Assembly (NCBI RefSeq): GCF_029852145.1
Contig: NC_079969.1
Span: forward strand, 25,474,459 to 25,538,458
Origin: Microplitis mediator
Lineage: Eukaryota > Arthropoda > Insecta > Hymenoptera > Braconidae
DNA: 64,000 bases
Reading direction: 5' to 3'
Position 1 is the first letter of the stretch. Every line of letters begins with the position of its first letter. A program made the position numbers and the translations under genes. The notes beneath the pieces were generated by a model. The model was not told where the DNA came from. It saw only the letters and a program-made list of their open reading frames with translations, and made no database searches. Below are positions 1 to 9,913 of this stretch, piece after piece.

Positions 1-193
1 AAATACACTTGCATGTGATTGTTTTTTCCCATGTAGTTATTAAAGTCAATACGAATACACCGAATTAACCGAAAACCAAATGGAGTATCAGGGATAAAAT
101 AACCATCGATTGAAACTTAAAGTAAAGGGAAATAAAGTTGTTTTCGTTTTTGACAAGTCAATCACGCATATGTCAATATTCTAATAGTAGTAC

Positions 194-420
194 TACACAG
201 AAAAAAACGTTATCTTGAGTCAAGAAAATATTTTTGAAGACAAATTTTTTCGAGAACCAAGTCAAGATTTTCTTGAGCCAAGAGAATTTGTCTTGGTTAA
301 AAAAAATTCGTCTTGGTCGGAGAAGATTTCTACTTTATCTCAGAAAATTTAGGTCTCCAAAAAAATTTTCTTGAATCAAGAATATTTACCTTCAGTCGAG
401 AATTTTTTTTTTTCTGTGTA
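194..420. mobile_element. MITE, CACAGAAAAAA family (copy 1), TA target site
   Basis: The element has termini CACAGAAAAAAA and TTTTTTTCTGTG flanked by TA, and a body of repeated TTCTTGA(G)CCAAGAA-like palindromic units. Three further copies are at 34837, 35008 and 57744. It is non-autonomous with no ORF, and the TA duplication points to the Tc1/mariner superfamily. Confidence 0.7.
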
Positions 421-523
421 GTCTAAAATATAAGGTGGTCTTGACTAGTGTAAAATGTATTGACGTTAAAAGTTAAGGTGTTACGACTGTGAAAAAGTAT
501 TGTCTAATAGTTAATCTTTTTAG

Positions 524-3500
524 CCACCTGCTGAAGCAGACCCGTGGACAAGTATTTTTGATGCAACTTCAGAGGGTATCCAATGTCCGCAGATGGATAT
601 ATTCCACCCGAATATCTATGTGGGTTCTGAAGATTGTTTGAATTTGAATGTATATACCCCGAAAACATATTTTTCAAGTAATTGTGATAATGCAAGTAAT
701 CGTAGTAGTTCAGCTGGTTTATTACCGGTCATGGTATGGATTTTTGGAGGTGCATTTTATCGTGGTGATATAAAAATGTCTTATAATGGTCCGGATTACT
801 TTATTGAGAATGATGTTGTTGTTGTTGCGTTGAATTATCGTTTGGGTCTTCTTGGATATTTGTCGCTAGATTTACTAGAAGCTACTGGTAATGCCGGATT
901 AAAAGACCAAGTTCTTGCACTAAAATGGGTACAAAAAAATATAAAAAAGTTTGGTGGTGATCCTGATAATGTAACTTTTTTTGGATTAAGTTCTGGTGCG
1001 TCTTCTGTTGATTATCATATTCTATCTGATAAATCGCAAGGTATAAATAATAATACTTACACTATGAACTCTTAACGATCACATTTTACGGATCCTAATG
1101 TCATTAACCAGCTGTAAAAATCAAACTATTTAATATTCTTACAACAAATTTAGTAAAGATATTTACTGAAGTAAGAGACCCAGTACCCGATCACTCGTAT
1201 ATTTGTATATTTAATAAAATAGTGTTCTGATCGATTTTAAGAGCTTGGCATTAAAATAGAAATAACTAGAAGACAATGCAGAATTGAAAAAAAATTTATC
1301 AGAGATAATTTGTAGGAAATAAAATTGTCTACAAAAAAGATTCTATGGCATTTTATGATAAGTCCGATAGTTTCGCCGGAAAAGTAAAAAGATATCGAAA
1401 TTTACTCTAACTTGACTTCGAGGTCCAATAACTTTTGAACAGATGGATTTATCAAAAAATGATAAGAGACTTTTTTTGTAGAGCGTTAACTTCCCTACAA
1501 AAATATTTACTGGGCTTATTCGTACAATGAGCCATTGTCGAGGTAAAAAATTCCAAATTAAAAAAAATTTTTTTTCCCATGTTACTTAAATGGGAAATCG
1601 AATTTTTCGATGCGCTGAGCCTCTAATTGACTTAGAATTTTTTTTCAAGCGGGAATATTTTTTTTTGTTCTATAAATTGTTAGTTTTTCAGGTAGGACAG
1701 AAAAAAAAATATCGCCTAAATATAAAACACTCTAATATATATATATATATATATGAAATTTATTTTTGAGGTCTTTTTCATCGATCCATTAGTATGAGCG
1801 GTTCAGCTCTATGTTTTTGGAGTATTACTACTACACCTGAAATTCAAACTTATGCTCATCAAGTAGCTCATCATCTGGGATATACTGTTAATAACAACAC
1901 AGAACTTCTTAAATTATTACGAAATGAATCTGCTGAAAATATTGTTAAAGCAACTGCTAAAATAACCTCAGTAATTTTTTTATCATTTCACTATTTTTAC
2001 TGATTCTTTCCAATTTCCAATGATTGATTGATTAAATTATTATTTATTTTGTGAATTCAGAATAGGCGTCCCTTTAGACCAGTAGCTGAGAATGCAAATA
2101 TTGCTGGTGATTCGGCATTTATAACAAAATGTTTCATTGAAAAGTTCAAGACTGGCAATTTTAATCGACTGCCTCATATGATGGGTTTTATGGCTCAAGA
2201 AGTTTTATTATATCTCACTCGTACTTGTCTCATATTTTTCATAAATTACGATGTTATTAATAATATACTAATTTTTAAAATTGATTTTTTTTTTTTTTTA
2301 TTGAAAAGCTCTGACGAAATTAAAACAAAGTGTCAAAGAATTACGTGATAAAGTAGCGTTAACTGCTGCTGATATTCCTTTAAATTTAAGTCCAATGGTT
2401 GAAAATATTTTTGGAGGATCAACAGAAAATATATTTAGTAATATAATCGACAATGCAATTAATCAAATGGTTCAGGTAATATCATTCACATTCATCAGAA
2501 TAATTATTGATAGTAAATTTTGTACGATTGAAAAATAATTATGTTGGTCTACATTTTTATCAGCATTTAAGGGAAACACTAGTGTGAAATTTTGAAAAAA
2601 AACAAATTTTTTTTTTGCATATTTCGATAGTCTATACTTTCAAAAATATTAAGTGCATATCTCGAATAGTTTTTTTCAGTTACAGCCATTTGAAGAGCAG
2701 CCGCTTATCGGTTCTCAAAAATACATTTTTCAAAATTTCTGCAGTTATGACTCGAAAACAAATCATTCGATCAATTTGATTTGAATTGCAGCTTCTTTAT
2801 GTACCTGAAGATCGGAACGTTTTTTGAACAACGAAAATGAAAAAATTTGATGAAATTTGACTGCTTAAGGGGTAGTTTCGGAGTTAAGGGTTGGCTTAAG
2901 ATTTTCTGCTGACATGTTAGCATCTACGTGCGAAACATTTTAGAAATCTCGTCATTCAGTACATTTTTTACTTTCCAAATTTTTTTTTCGTAGGGCGAAA
3001 AACGTTACGATCTTCAGGTTCATGCTTCTTTCATGTTTCTACGTACCGTGAACCTCCAGTTTTCCGATCGAATCAAAAATGTGATTTTGGCTGGCCAAAA
3101 ATCATCAAATTTTCGCGCAAGATTTGAAATTTTTTTTAAAAACGCCCCCATTTTATTAAATTTCAATTCTTTTCTTAGCCCGAGGGTCATGATACAGAAA
3201 ATACCTTCTAGTCTAATAAACTTTTTGGTTTTTTTTTATTTCATGGACTGTGAAGGTCGCTATCATTGCAGCAGTGGGCAAGGGGGGGGGGGGACTTTTT
3301 TTTTAGCGTCGAAAGATTGTGAATACTTCGCTGAATTTTGAATTTTTCGGTCCAAAAATTTGATTTTGTATTCATTATATATTCATAAATATATCCTTAC
3401 AATATTAAAACACTCCGTGCAGTAGTTTTCTTAAAAAAAATTCCCAAAAATCATCTTTTTTCAAGCGGTCACACTAGTGGTCCCCCTTAAAGTTTAACAA

Positions 3501-4117
3501 TTCCATAGGTTCACAATAATGTTAGCGCAGTTTTTTTTTCTCAATAAATTTTGTTAATAATTTATTATATTATAGAATCTTACTGACTTACTTTATACGA
3601 GTGCCATTGATATGAAGCAAAAAATAATGCAACAATACATACCGATTTATTATTATCGTAATTCAATGGTTACTAATATATCGTATCATAAAATATACAA
3701 TCATGTTGACGTAGAAGGTACATGCTAACAATCCATAAATAAACAATATTGTGATTATGTTTATAAACTCAATTTTGTTATTTGCTTGTAGGTGCATCAC
3801 ACGTTGATGACAGACTGTATTTATGGCGTGATTCGTTAATAAATTTGCCAAGTGATCCTCAACATCTGTTTAATATAGGCCGAGATCGTTTAGTGAAAAT
3901 GTGGACAAATTTTGCCAAGTTTTCAAATCCAACGCCACTTGGTAACGATGATCCAGTGTTAAATGTTACTTGGACAGAGTCAGGACCAGGAGGTTATTAT
4001 CTTGACATAAATAACGATGGTCTGACTATGACGCAAACAAGACCAACAAATGATAATATAAAAAATATTCAACAAGCTTATTTTACCGTTTTTGAAAAAT
4101 ATATTGGTTGTCAGTAA
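524..4117 (+). CDS. Carboxylesterase (type-B, venom/CXE-like), 3' six exons, N-terminus outside window
   Basis: This is an alpha/beta-hydrolase that would cleave carboxylic esters, and most insect members are secreted. Exons join in frame: 524-1040, 1771-1970, 2061-2220, 2309-2475, 3576-3717 and 3792-4117 (stop TAA), giving 503 residues. The family is usually about 550 aa, so roughly 50 N-terminal residues, including any signal peptide, should be encoded left of the window. The peptide opens with PPAEADPW. The EDCLNLNVYTP block is typical of the family. The triad is complete: Ser in GLSSG (codon 989-991), Glu in GFMAQE (2199-2201) and His in GASHVDD (3800-3802). Two usually strict sites differ: the nucleophile elbow is GLSSG rather than GESAG, and the oxyanion-hole segment is FGGAF rather than HGGGF. 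Intron 4 holds a TTAA-flanked element, and another repeat begins 35 bp after the stop. The family call is firm; the substrate is unknown. Confidence 0.9.
1205..1760. repeat. Single arm of a foldback element plus (TA)n, esterase intron 1
   Basis: The segment from the TTTTAAGAGCTTGGCATTAA region to about 1690 matches one arm of the foldback at 62613-63615, including the CTACAAAAAAGAT and TTTCGCCGGAAAAGT blocks. It has no partner arm here, so it is a half element. A (TA)n run follows at 1735-1754. Confidence 0.6.
2571..3486. mobile_element. TTAA-flanked MITE, GGG(G)GACCACTAGTGTGA termini
   Basis: The left end GGGAAACACTAGTGTGA and the complement of the right end GGGGGACCACTAGTGTGA match. TTAA sits directly outside both (2567-2570 and 3487-3490), as for piggyBac-type insertion. 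The 916-bp element lies in esterase intron 4. It has no transposase; the ORF at 3033-3341 is incidental. Confidence 0.7.
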
Positions 4118-4151
4118 AATTTAACACTATTACTATTGATAATAATATGTT

Positions 4152-4470
4152 CCCTAGCGGATCCGAATTACGGTACATTAACGTATTTTACCGCAAAATA
4201 CCGTAATATTTTTACCGCAAATGTCGCATTTTGTGGTAATTTTCGGTTATTTTTCTGAGTACAGTAAATTACGCTGTTTTACGGTAAAATATCGCACTTT
4301 TACTGTAAAATACCGCAGTATTGCCGCAAATTTTACGGCGAATTGTTACAAGTTTATCGTAAATTGCCGGATTTTTGCCGTAAATTACCGTATTTTACGG
4401 TAATATACGATAACTCGAATGAATGCTTTAAATTACGGTATTTTACAGTGCAGCAGCATTAGCGTACCAG
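4152..4470. mobile_element. ACGGTA palindromic-array element (copy 1), esterase 3' flank
   Basis: It starts CCCTAGCGGATCCGAATTAC and consists of degenerate alternating ACGGTAAATTACCGT-like units. The right terminus (GCGTACCAGG) is decayed. It begins 35 bp after the esterase stop codon, so it is probably in the transcript's 3' UTR. Confidence 0.65.
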
Positions 4471-4640
4471 GATACACTGTTAAAAATAATTTGAAAATTA
4501 CAATAAAAAAGGCATTGAATATTCATAACTAGATATTTGAATTGTATTTTCATTAAAAAAAAGCTTCAAATTTAATATACGTAATTTAATAATCAAGCTG
4601 GTATTTAAAATTAAGATAAAAAATATGAATTTTAATAAAC
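4471..4640. repeat. Left end of an ACACTGTTAAAAA element, interrupted
   Basis: ACACTGTTAAAAATAATTTG matches the terminus of the complete element at 5461-5876, but the matching segment is interrupted by the GCAGAGCGGCCCC element that follows. Confidence 0.4.
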
Positions 4641-4646
4641 GTATGG

Positions 4647-5188
4647 ACAAATTTATGGACATTTTGCCAAAATTCTTAAAATTTTTTTTTTTTTTTTGTG
4701 GGACAGAGCGGCCCCTCTTCAAAAAGCGATAAAAAAATTTTTTTTTTCGTTTTTTTTTTTTTTAAATTGTTTTCATCTTTAAGAAAGTATTTTTTTCTCT
4801 TGACAACTATTTTTGGTTTTATATTACTCGAAAAAAATTTTTTAAAGCGTAAAAAATCGTTCAGTCTCGATTACCTTAATTACTAATTGTTATTTAATAA
4901 AAAAAAAATCAATTCTATAATTTTACTTTATTTCAAAAATTTATCAACTAAAAAAAGAAATTTAATTTTTATAAATTTTTAGTGACCAAATTTGCCTCTT
5001 ACATAGAGAAACGGTCGAAAAATATGAAAAAATAATTTTTTCGGAAGTTTCGGCTGGTCCATTTTGCCCCATGTGTTATGCGTAGGGCTAGAAATGCGCA
5101 AACATATCGGATTTATAGTAATTAGTCGAAAAAAAAAAATTTTTTTTTGGTCAAAATTTCAGGGGGGCCGCTCTGCCCCACCCTCCCC
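4647..5188. mobile_element. GGGGCAGAGCGGCCCC element (copy 1), 5'-truncated
   Basis: Closely similar to the full copy at 44921-45670 from ACAAATTTATGGACATTTTG onward, ending in GCCCCACCCTCCCC then TA. The outer left terminus is missing. It lacks the internal duplication (about 115 bp) found in copy 2. Confidence 0.7.
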
Positions 5189-5460
5189 TATTGAAAATTT
5201 TAAGACATATTGAATTTTAATTATTCCATTTGAAATTTCATAATACTTATTTGAAAATTCAAATGCTTGTTCAGTAATCAAGGATTTTGTAGTGAAATAT
5301 ATTATAATATCTGTGTGAGTAATGTGTGCGGTGTACATCAGACTTTATTATTGTTAAGTTTTGATTTCCTCAATAATATAAAGTGAATAAAACTTATGAC
5401 TGAACTGAACATCATTGACAGTGTGATAAATGATAAAATAATACAGTATTAAATGTAATA

Positions 5461-5876
5461 AACACTGTTAAAAAAATTGTTTGATTTTTCAAAACATTGT
5501 ATATAACACAATAAACACATACAATTGTGTTTGAAATTTCATTGTAACGATCGTATAGAATTTAGAATACACGCTTTTGAATTTTCAAATAGACGCTTCA
5601 GCTTTTCAAATACATTTATTTAAAAATTAAAATGAAAGTATTTGAAAATTAAAAAAAGAGTATTTGAAAATTCAAAAAAAAAGTATTTGAATATTAAAAA
5701 ACTTGTATTTGAAAATTCAAAAAGAAGTATTTGAAAATCCAAAGTGTTAATTTTAAAATTCAGAGACATGTATTTTAAATTCTATATGAAATTAGTAATG
5801 AAATTTCAAGCACAAATGTATGTATTTATTGCGTTATATAATGTTTTGAAAATTCAAACAATTTTTTAACAGTGTA
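5461..5876. mobile_element. MITE with long TIRs, ACACTGTTAAAAAAATTG
   Basis: The left 50 bp (ACACTGTTAAAAAAATTGTT and on through an ATATAACACAATAAA block) is mirrored at 5825-5876. The body repeats AGTATTTGAAAATTCAAAAA-like units. Confidence 0.65.
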
Positions 5877-5989
5877 CGGTTGAAAAAAAGAGCGACATCC
5901 GAATCGATAATTCATAAGTTAAATAAAAATTCATAACAACATAAATAAATTAATATTATAAAACAAAAGTAATGATTAAAAATAAAATG

Positions 5990-7330
5990 AGCGATTGTGG
6001 TATGCACTTTTGGATTTTTTAACATTTTTTTTGAATAGCTTCAGATTTTGGTAGAATAGAAGCCTTTTGGATATCACTGCTGTAGTACTCGTTCATTTAT
6101 TATCAATAAAAACATAAAATTTAATAATCTATTTTATTGTAACATGAGCGTACGATGCGTGTACTTTTGAATTTTCCAATTTTTTTTTTTTATTTTTTAT
6201 ATTTTATTTAAAAAATATATTATGAAAACTAATTATTACACGCCCTCATAATTACTCACAATGCATTTAGGAGTTAATATATATTTTTTAATAAAATGCA
6301 AATTAACACGCCAAAAATAATTGTGATGTTGAAAAATAGGGGGCGCTGGGGTAGTTTATTCTCACAAGGACTCGTCTTTACTAAATTTTAACTATATAAT
6401 AGTTTCGAAATTTGTGTGTCGGGCTCACCGTTGAGGTTCAGTCTCAAATATGGAGGGTAAAGGGGGGCAACCCTCCATAGTACATATTCAGTATACCTCA
6501 ACGCTGAGGAGGAGATGGGTACTCTCGTTGTCAAATCTGCGAGGTAACTGTCACCTCGTTATTTCGGAAATGATTAATCTCGGATCCGAAATAATCCTTT
6601 TGTCAAAATTAATAATCTGTGACGTACATATAATAAATATATGTAAGATTTTTTTTTTTTTTTCAAGGACACACTCCAAAGCTTCAGTAGAAAAGAAGAC
6701 GCCTGTCAAAACTTGAGCCCTTATTATTAGTATTAAGTACTTTCTGATGGCAATTTTCTATTTCCGATTCAAATAACACGATGAAATGTTTTCTTTAAAA
6801 TTGAAATTTTATAGTTAATTATTGTACCGGAAAGGCCAATACATATTCTGGTTGGAAATTGAAAACTCTCCAAAAAAGGTCCCTTATAATTTTTCGATAA
6901 GTTTACTCTTTCAAGCTATTTAGTGCCAAATTTGAATTCATAGTAAATTTCAGTATTATTTTGAATTTTTTTTGTTAAACTTTTTCAAAAATCGATTGTC
7001 AGTCGAAAAATATTAATGACTTTTGTTTTATGATAAAAAATTAAAAATTTGTTTTTCTTCCTTTATGTATACAATAATCATGGAAAAGATAATTTTTTTT
7101 CATGTAAATTACTTACGAAAAAATTTAACTTAATCCAGAAATTTTTTGTTTTATATTTTTTAGGGGTACCCCATTTTGCCCGCAGAAATTTTTTTTCTTA
7201 GCGGTAACTGAAAATTTTTTCTGTTAACTTTGAATATTATTAAAAAAAAATATTTAGCGTATTTGAGCTCTCGAAAACTTGGTATTTCTTTAAGTACCCC
7301 GTTTTGCCCCTCCCTTCCTTATATAAAATA
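5990..7330. repeat. Repeat remnants: GAGCG...TGCACTTTTGGATTTT fragments and foldback arm
   Basis: About 5992-6180 carries two GAGCG...TGYACTTTTGRATTTTYC fragments, also seen at 41778-41815. About 6640-7010 matches the left arm of the 62613 foldback family. About 7160-7320 has TTTTGCCC motifs shared with the CAGAGCGG family. No gene seen. Confidence 0.45.
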
Positions 7331-7697
7331 ATTATTGCCAACTAATTAGAGTAGGCTCCGTTTGTCTCTTTTTCTTCCATATTTGATTTAATAAATTTAT
7401 CTAAGTAAGTTAAATCTTATAATACATGATGTCTCACAGACGTTGACAATTTTAAACAAATGTTATTCTCATAACCAAAGATAAATGGTAAGTTTATATT
7501 TGAGAATCTATGGAACGTTGTTATAATGACAGATTGATGATCTAACCGAATCCAGTCTGTATATATTTTGACTTTACTCCAACTTTAACATTCCTCTCTA
7601 ATCTCATATATACATATATACATGTATATAATACCGTAACAGCTGCTTCTAATATTTTATTTTTCAAAAATTAATTATCATTAATCCCCAGAAATTT

Positions 7698-7912
7698 AAT
7701 ATACTAAAAAATTTGCGGAGTGATTGCGGATTAAATCCGGAGTGAATGCAGATTTAAATAAAATCTAGGTCCCGCTGAAATCACTCCACTGAAAAGACAA
7801 ATTCCCTATTTACTCCTTATGCGAAGATTTTTTTTTATTCCGAAACTCCGAGTGACAGAATGAATTCAGATTTAAATAAAATTTATAATCACTCCGAATT
7901 CACTCCCAATTT
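7698..7912. repeat. Degenerate inverted repeat, TTTGCGGAGTGA(A)TGCGGATT units
   Basis: Alternating sense and antisense copies of GGAGTGAATGCGGATT-like units. A related stretch is at 37245-37430. Termini are unclear. Confidence 0.5.
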
Positions 7913-8018
7913 TTTATGACAGTAAAGTTAGCGGACACTTGATAATTTTTAAAACTTTGAAATAATAAAATGAAATAAAAATAAAAAAATGCACCTTTGG
8001 AAAATTCAAAAATCAGTA

Positions 8019-8856
8019 TACGGAAAAAAATGATGCTCAAAATTTTAATAGTTTGTAGTTTATTTTTGACTTATAATTAGTATATTTGTATACTAATATC
8101 AAGAATGGATCATTATATATTACAAAATGGCTATTATTTATATTCAAATTTGATACACATAGAAGAGCAAAATTTGTAATTTCGTATATTAAAATTAATA
8201 TGAAAAAGAATCGATAAATTGGTATCGACAGTTATTTATTACTATTCAAATAAACAGAAAAGTTTTAAAAATTTACCACTTATTCGATTTATGTATATAA
8301 TAAATTTATTTGTAATAACTAATAAATAACATTTTGTATTAATTATTAGTCAATAAGATAGAATTTATAAAATAAGAGTTAAAAATTTCCGGTATTTTTA
8401 TGAGCAAAAAATCAGTATCTAGTATATTAATTTTTCATTTTATTATTTACCACTTATTCGATTTATGTATATTGTAAATTAATTTATAATGATGAATAAA
8501 TGATATTTTAAGCTAATAATTGATCAGTGATATCGAATTTATAAAATAAAAGTTAGTAACTTTTGTAATTTTTCGGCTGAAAAAATCAGTATCTAAGATA
8601 GCAATTCTTAATTTGACCAATCATAACTTTTTAATAGATTATGTCATAGATTAATTAACTTTCACTAATAAGTCACGTATTATACCTAAAAGTAATAATA
8701 TTTACTTACTTTTTGAAATAATTGATAGTAGTTTTTAGGAATCTACAAAAATTAGTAAACTACTTTGCAGTAAGTACATAATAGTACTAATTATTGGTAA
8801 CAGATTCCACTTTTTACTATTATCTATTAATTTTTAATATTCTGTTTTTTCCGTGT
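8019..8856 (+). mobile_element. 838-bp TIR element, copy A
   Basis: Termini TACGGAAAAAAATGATGCTC and TCTGTTTTTTCCGTG enclose a body with repeated CACTTATTCGATTTATGTAT segments. A highly similar copy lies in opposite orientation at 53548-54382. Confidence 0.75.
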
Positions 8857-8865
8857 GCATTTTTT

Positions 8866-9127
8866 GTGAGTGTGAATGTAGCAGACATCAGACAAATTTT
8901 AAGTTATTAATATGTAGAGTAAATAATTAATAAAATAAAATTTAAAAAAATACACATTTAAAAAATTTCGAAATTAATAAGTGAATTTTTTTAAAATATT
9001 TTTTTTTTAATTATCTACTCCATTTATTTAAAGTTTTAAATTTGTCTGATGTCTGCTACATTCACACTCATGCATTTTTTTAATGTAATTTAAAAATTGT
9101 CTTATGTCTGCTACATTTACACTCATG
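8866..9127. mobile_element. GAGTGTGAATGTAGCAGACAT foldback MITE
   Basis: GTGAGTGTGAATGTAGCAGA is mirrored by TCTGCTACATTCACACTCAT at about 9047-9070, and a third, same-direction terminus ends at 9127. A second copy is at 33100-33297. Confidence 0.65.
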
Positions 9128-9387
9128 ATTTTTTTAAGTGTAGCCTCAGAAAACTGAAAAAAAACTTTTACTTAAATAAAATATTTTATTTAAAATAAAT
9201 TGAAATGAAAAACAAGTAAATAGTCAAAGGAACCATGTAATCAATAAAAAAAATCAAAGCTCGTGACCCGTGAGCATGAAGCCCCGAGGCTTTTTTGACT
9301 CGCCCAAAGTACTTACATAAAACAAAGCCTCGAACTCGATGCACGGTTAATAAAAATAAAAATAATAATAAAAATTACAAGTTTGAA

Positions 9388-9472
9388 ACCGGCGCGCTTG
9401 CGCAAGTAGTAGTTGTCATAAAAATCCGCATGCGCGCTTTGTAAATTCAAATTACTACGCAAGCGCGCGGTC
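9388..9472. promoter_or_regulatory. GC-rich inverted repeat with NRF-1/EWG-like palindrome upstream of SUGP1
   Basis: GCGCGCTTGCGCAAGTAGTA at the left is mirrored by ACTACGCAAGCGCGC at the right. Between them, at about 9427-9437, lies GCATGCGCGC, which resembles the NRF-1/erect wing palindrome. A TCACATGA box follows at about 9470. These sites stand out in an AT-rich background and sit 50-130 bp upstream of the TATA-like box. A similar GC-rich fragment occurs at 49487-49506, so a repeat origin is possible. Confidence 0.35.
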
Positions 9473-9518
9473 ACATGATTGAGGTTAAAAGTTGCATATG
9501 TGCAGCAGAGCCGCATAA

Positions 9519-9555
9519 TATAAAGGCACTACAGCTGCTGATGTTGCGTGTCAGT
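9519..9555 (+). promoter_or_regulatory. Candidate SUGP1 core promoter (TATA-like plus TCAGT initiator)
   Basis: TATAAAG lies at 9519-9525 and an arthropod-type initiator TCAGTG at 9551-9556, about 34 bp apart, inside a locally GC-richer patch 360-400 bp before the SUGP1 start codon. A second TCAGTG at 9662 is an alternative. No transcript evidence is available. Confidence 0.35.
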
Positions 9556-9913
9556 GACACTCATCTACCTCTACACAATATTTAATTTAATCCATTGAAA
9601 TATATATACATATATATACTAAAAACTACTCAAATGCTGCCTGCTTCAGTCTCAGCTCAATCCTCAGTGTGGATTTTTTTATTCGCGTGTCAAGTGCTAA
9701 GTACTGTGTCTATGTAAGAGTTAAATAAGAATAGTTTATATTTTAAAGTGAGATAGATGTGAAAATGGTGTCACTCGATAGACTGCTACTGCTTCCGTGA
9801 CAGCCCTCAGTCTGGCTCGTGTTCTTACTCCTGTCTGGGCTTGTTGACTAAAAAAAAAATATATATTAATATTGTTATTATTAATAATAAAAAAAAAAGT
9901 AAAAATAATAAAT

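Noticed and set aside
3284..3293. Poly-G run as a regulatory or G-quadruplex signal
   Set aside because: A single ten-G tract inside a MITE; a lone tract does not form an intramolecular quadruplex.
3033..3341. 102-codon frame in esterase intron 4
   Set aside because: It lies inside a TTAA-flanked MITE, has a low-complexity Phe/Lys composition and includes a G run.
9872..9913. Upstream in-frame ATG for SUGP1
   Set aside because: It would add MLLLIIKKKVKIIN, low-complexity and unlike the family; the 9914 ATG gives the conserved-looking MAYRGVKGSDPF.
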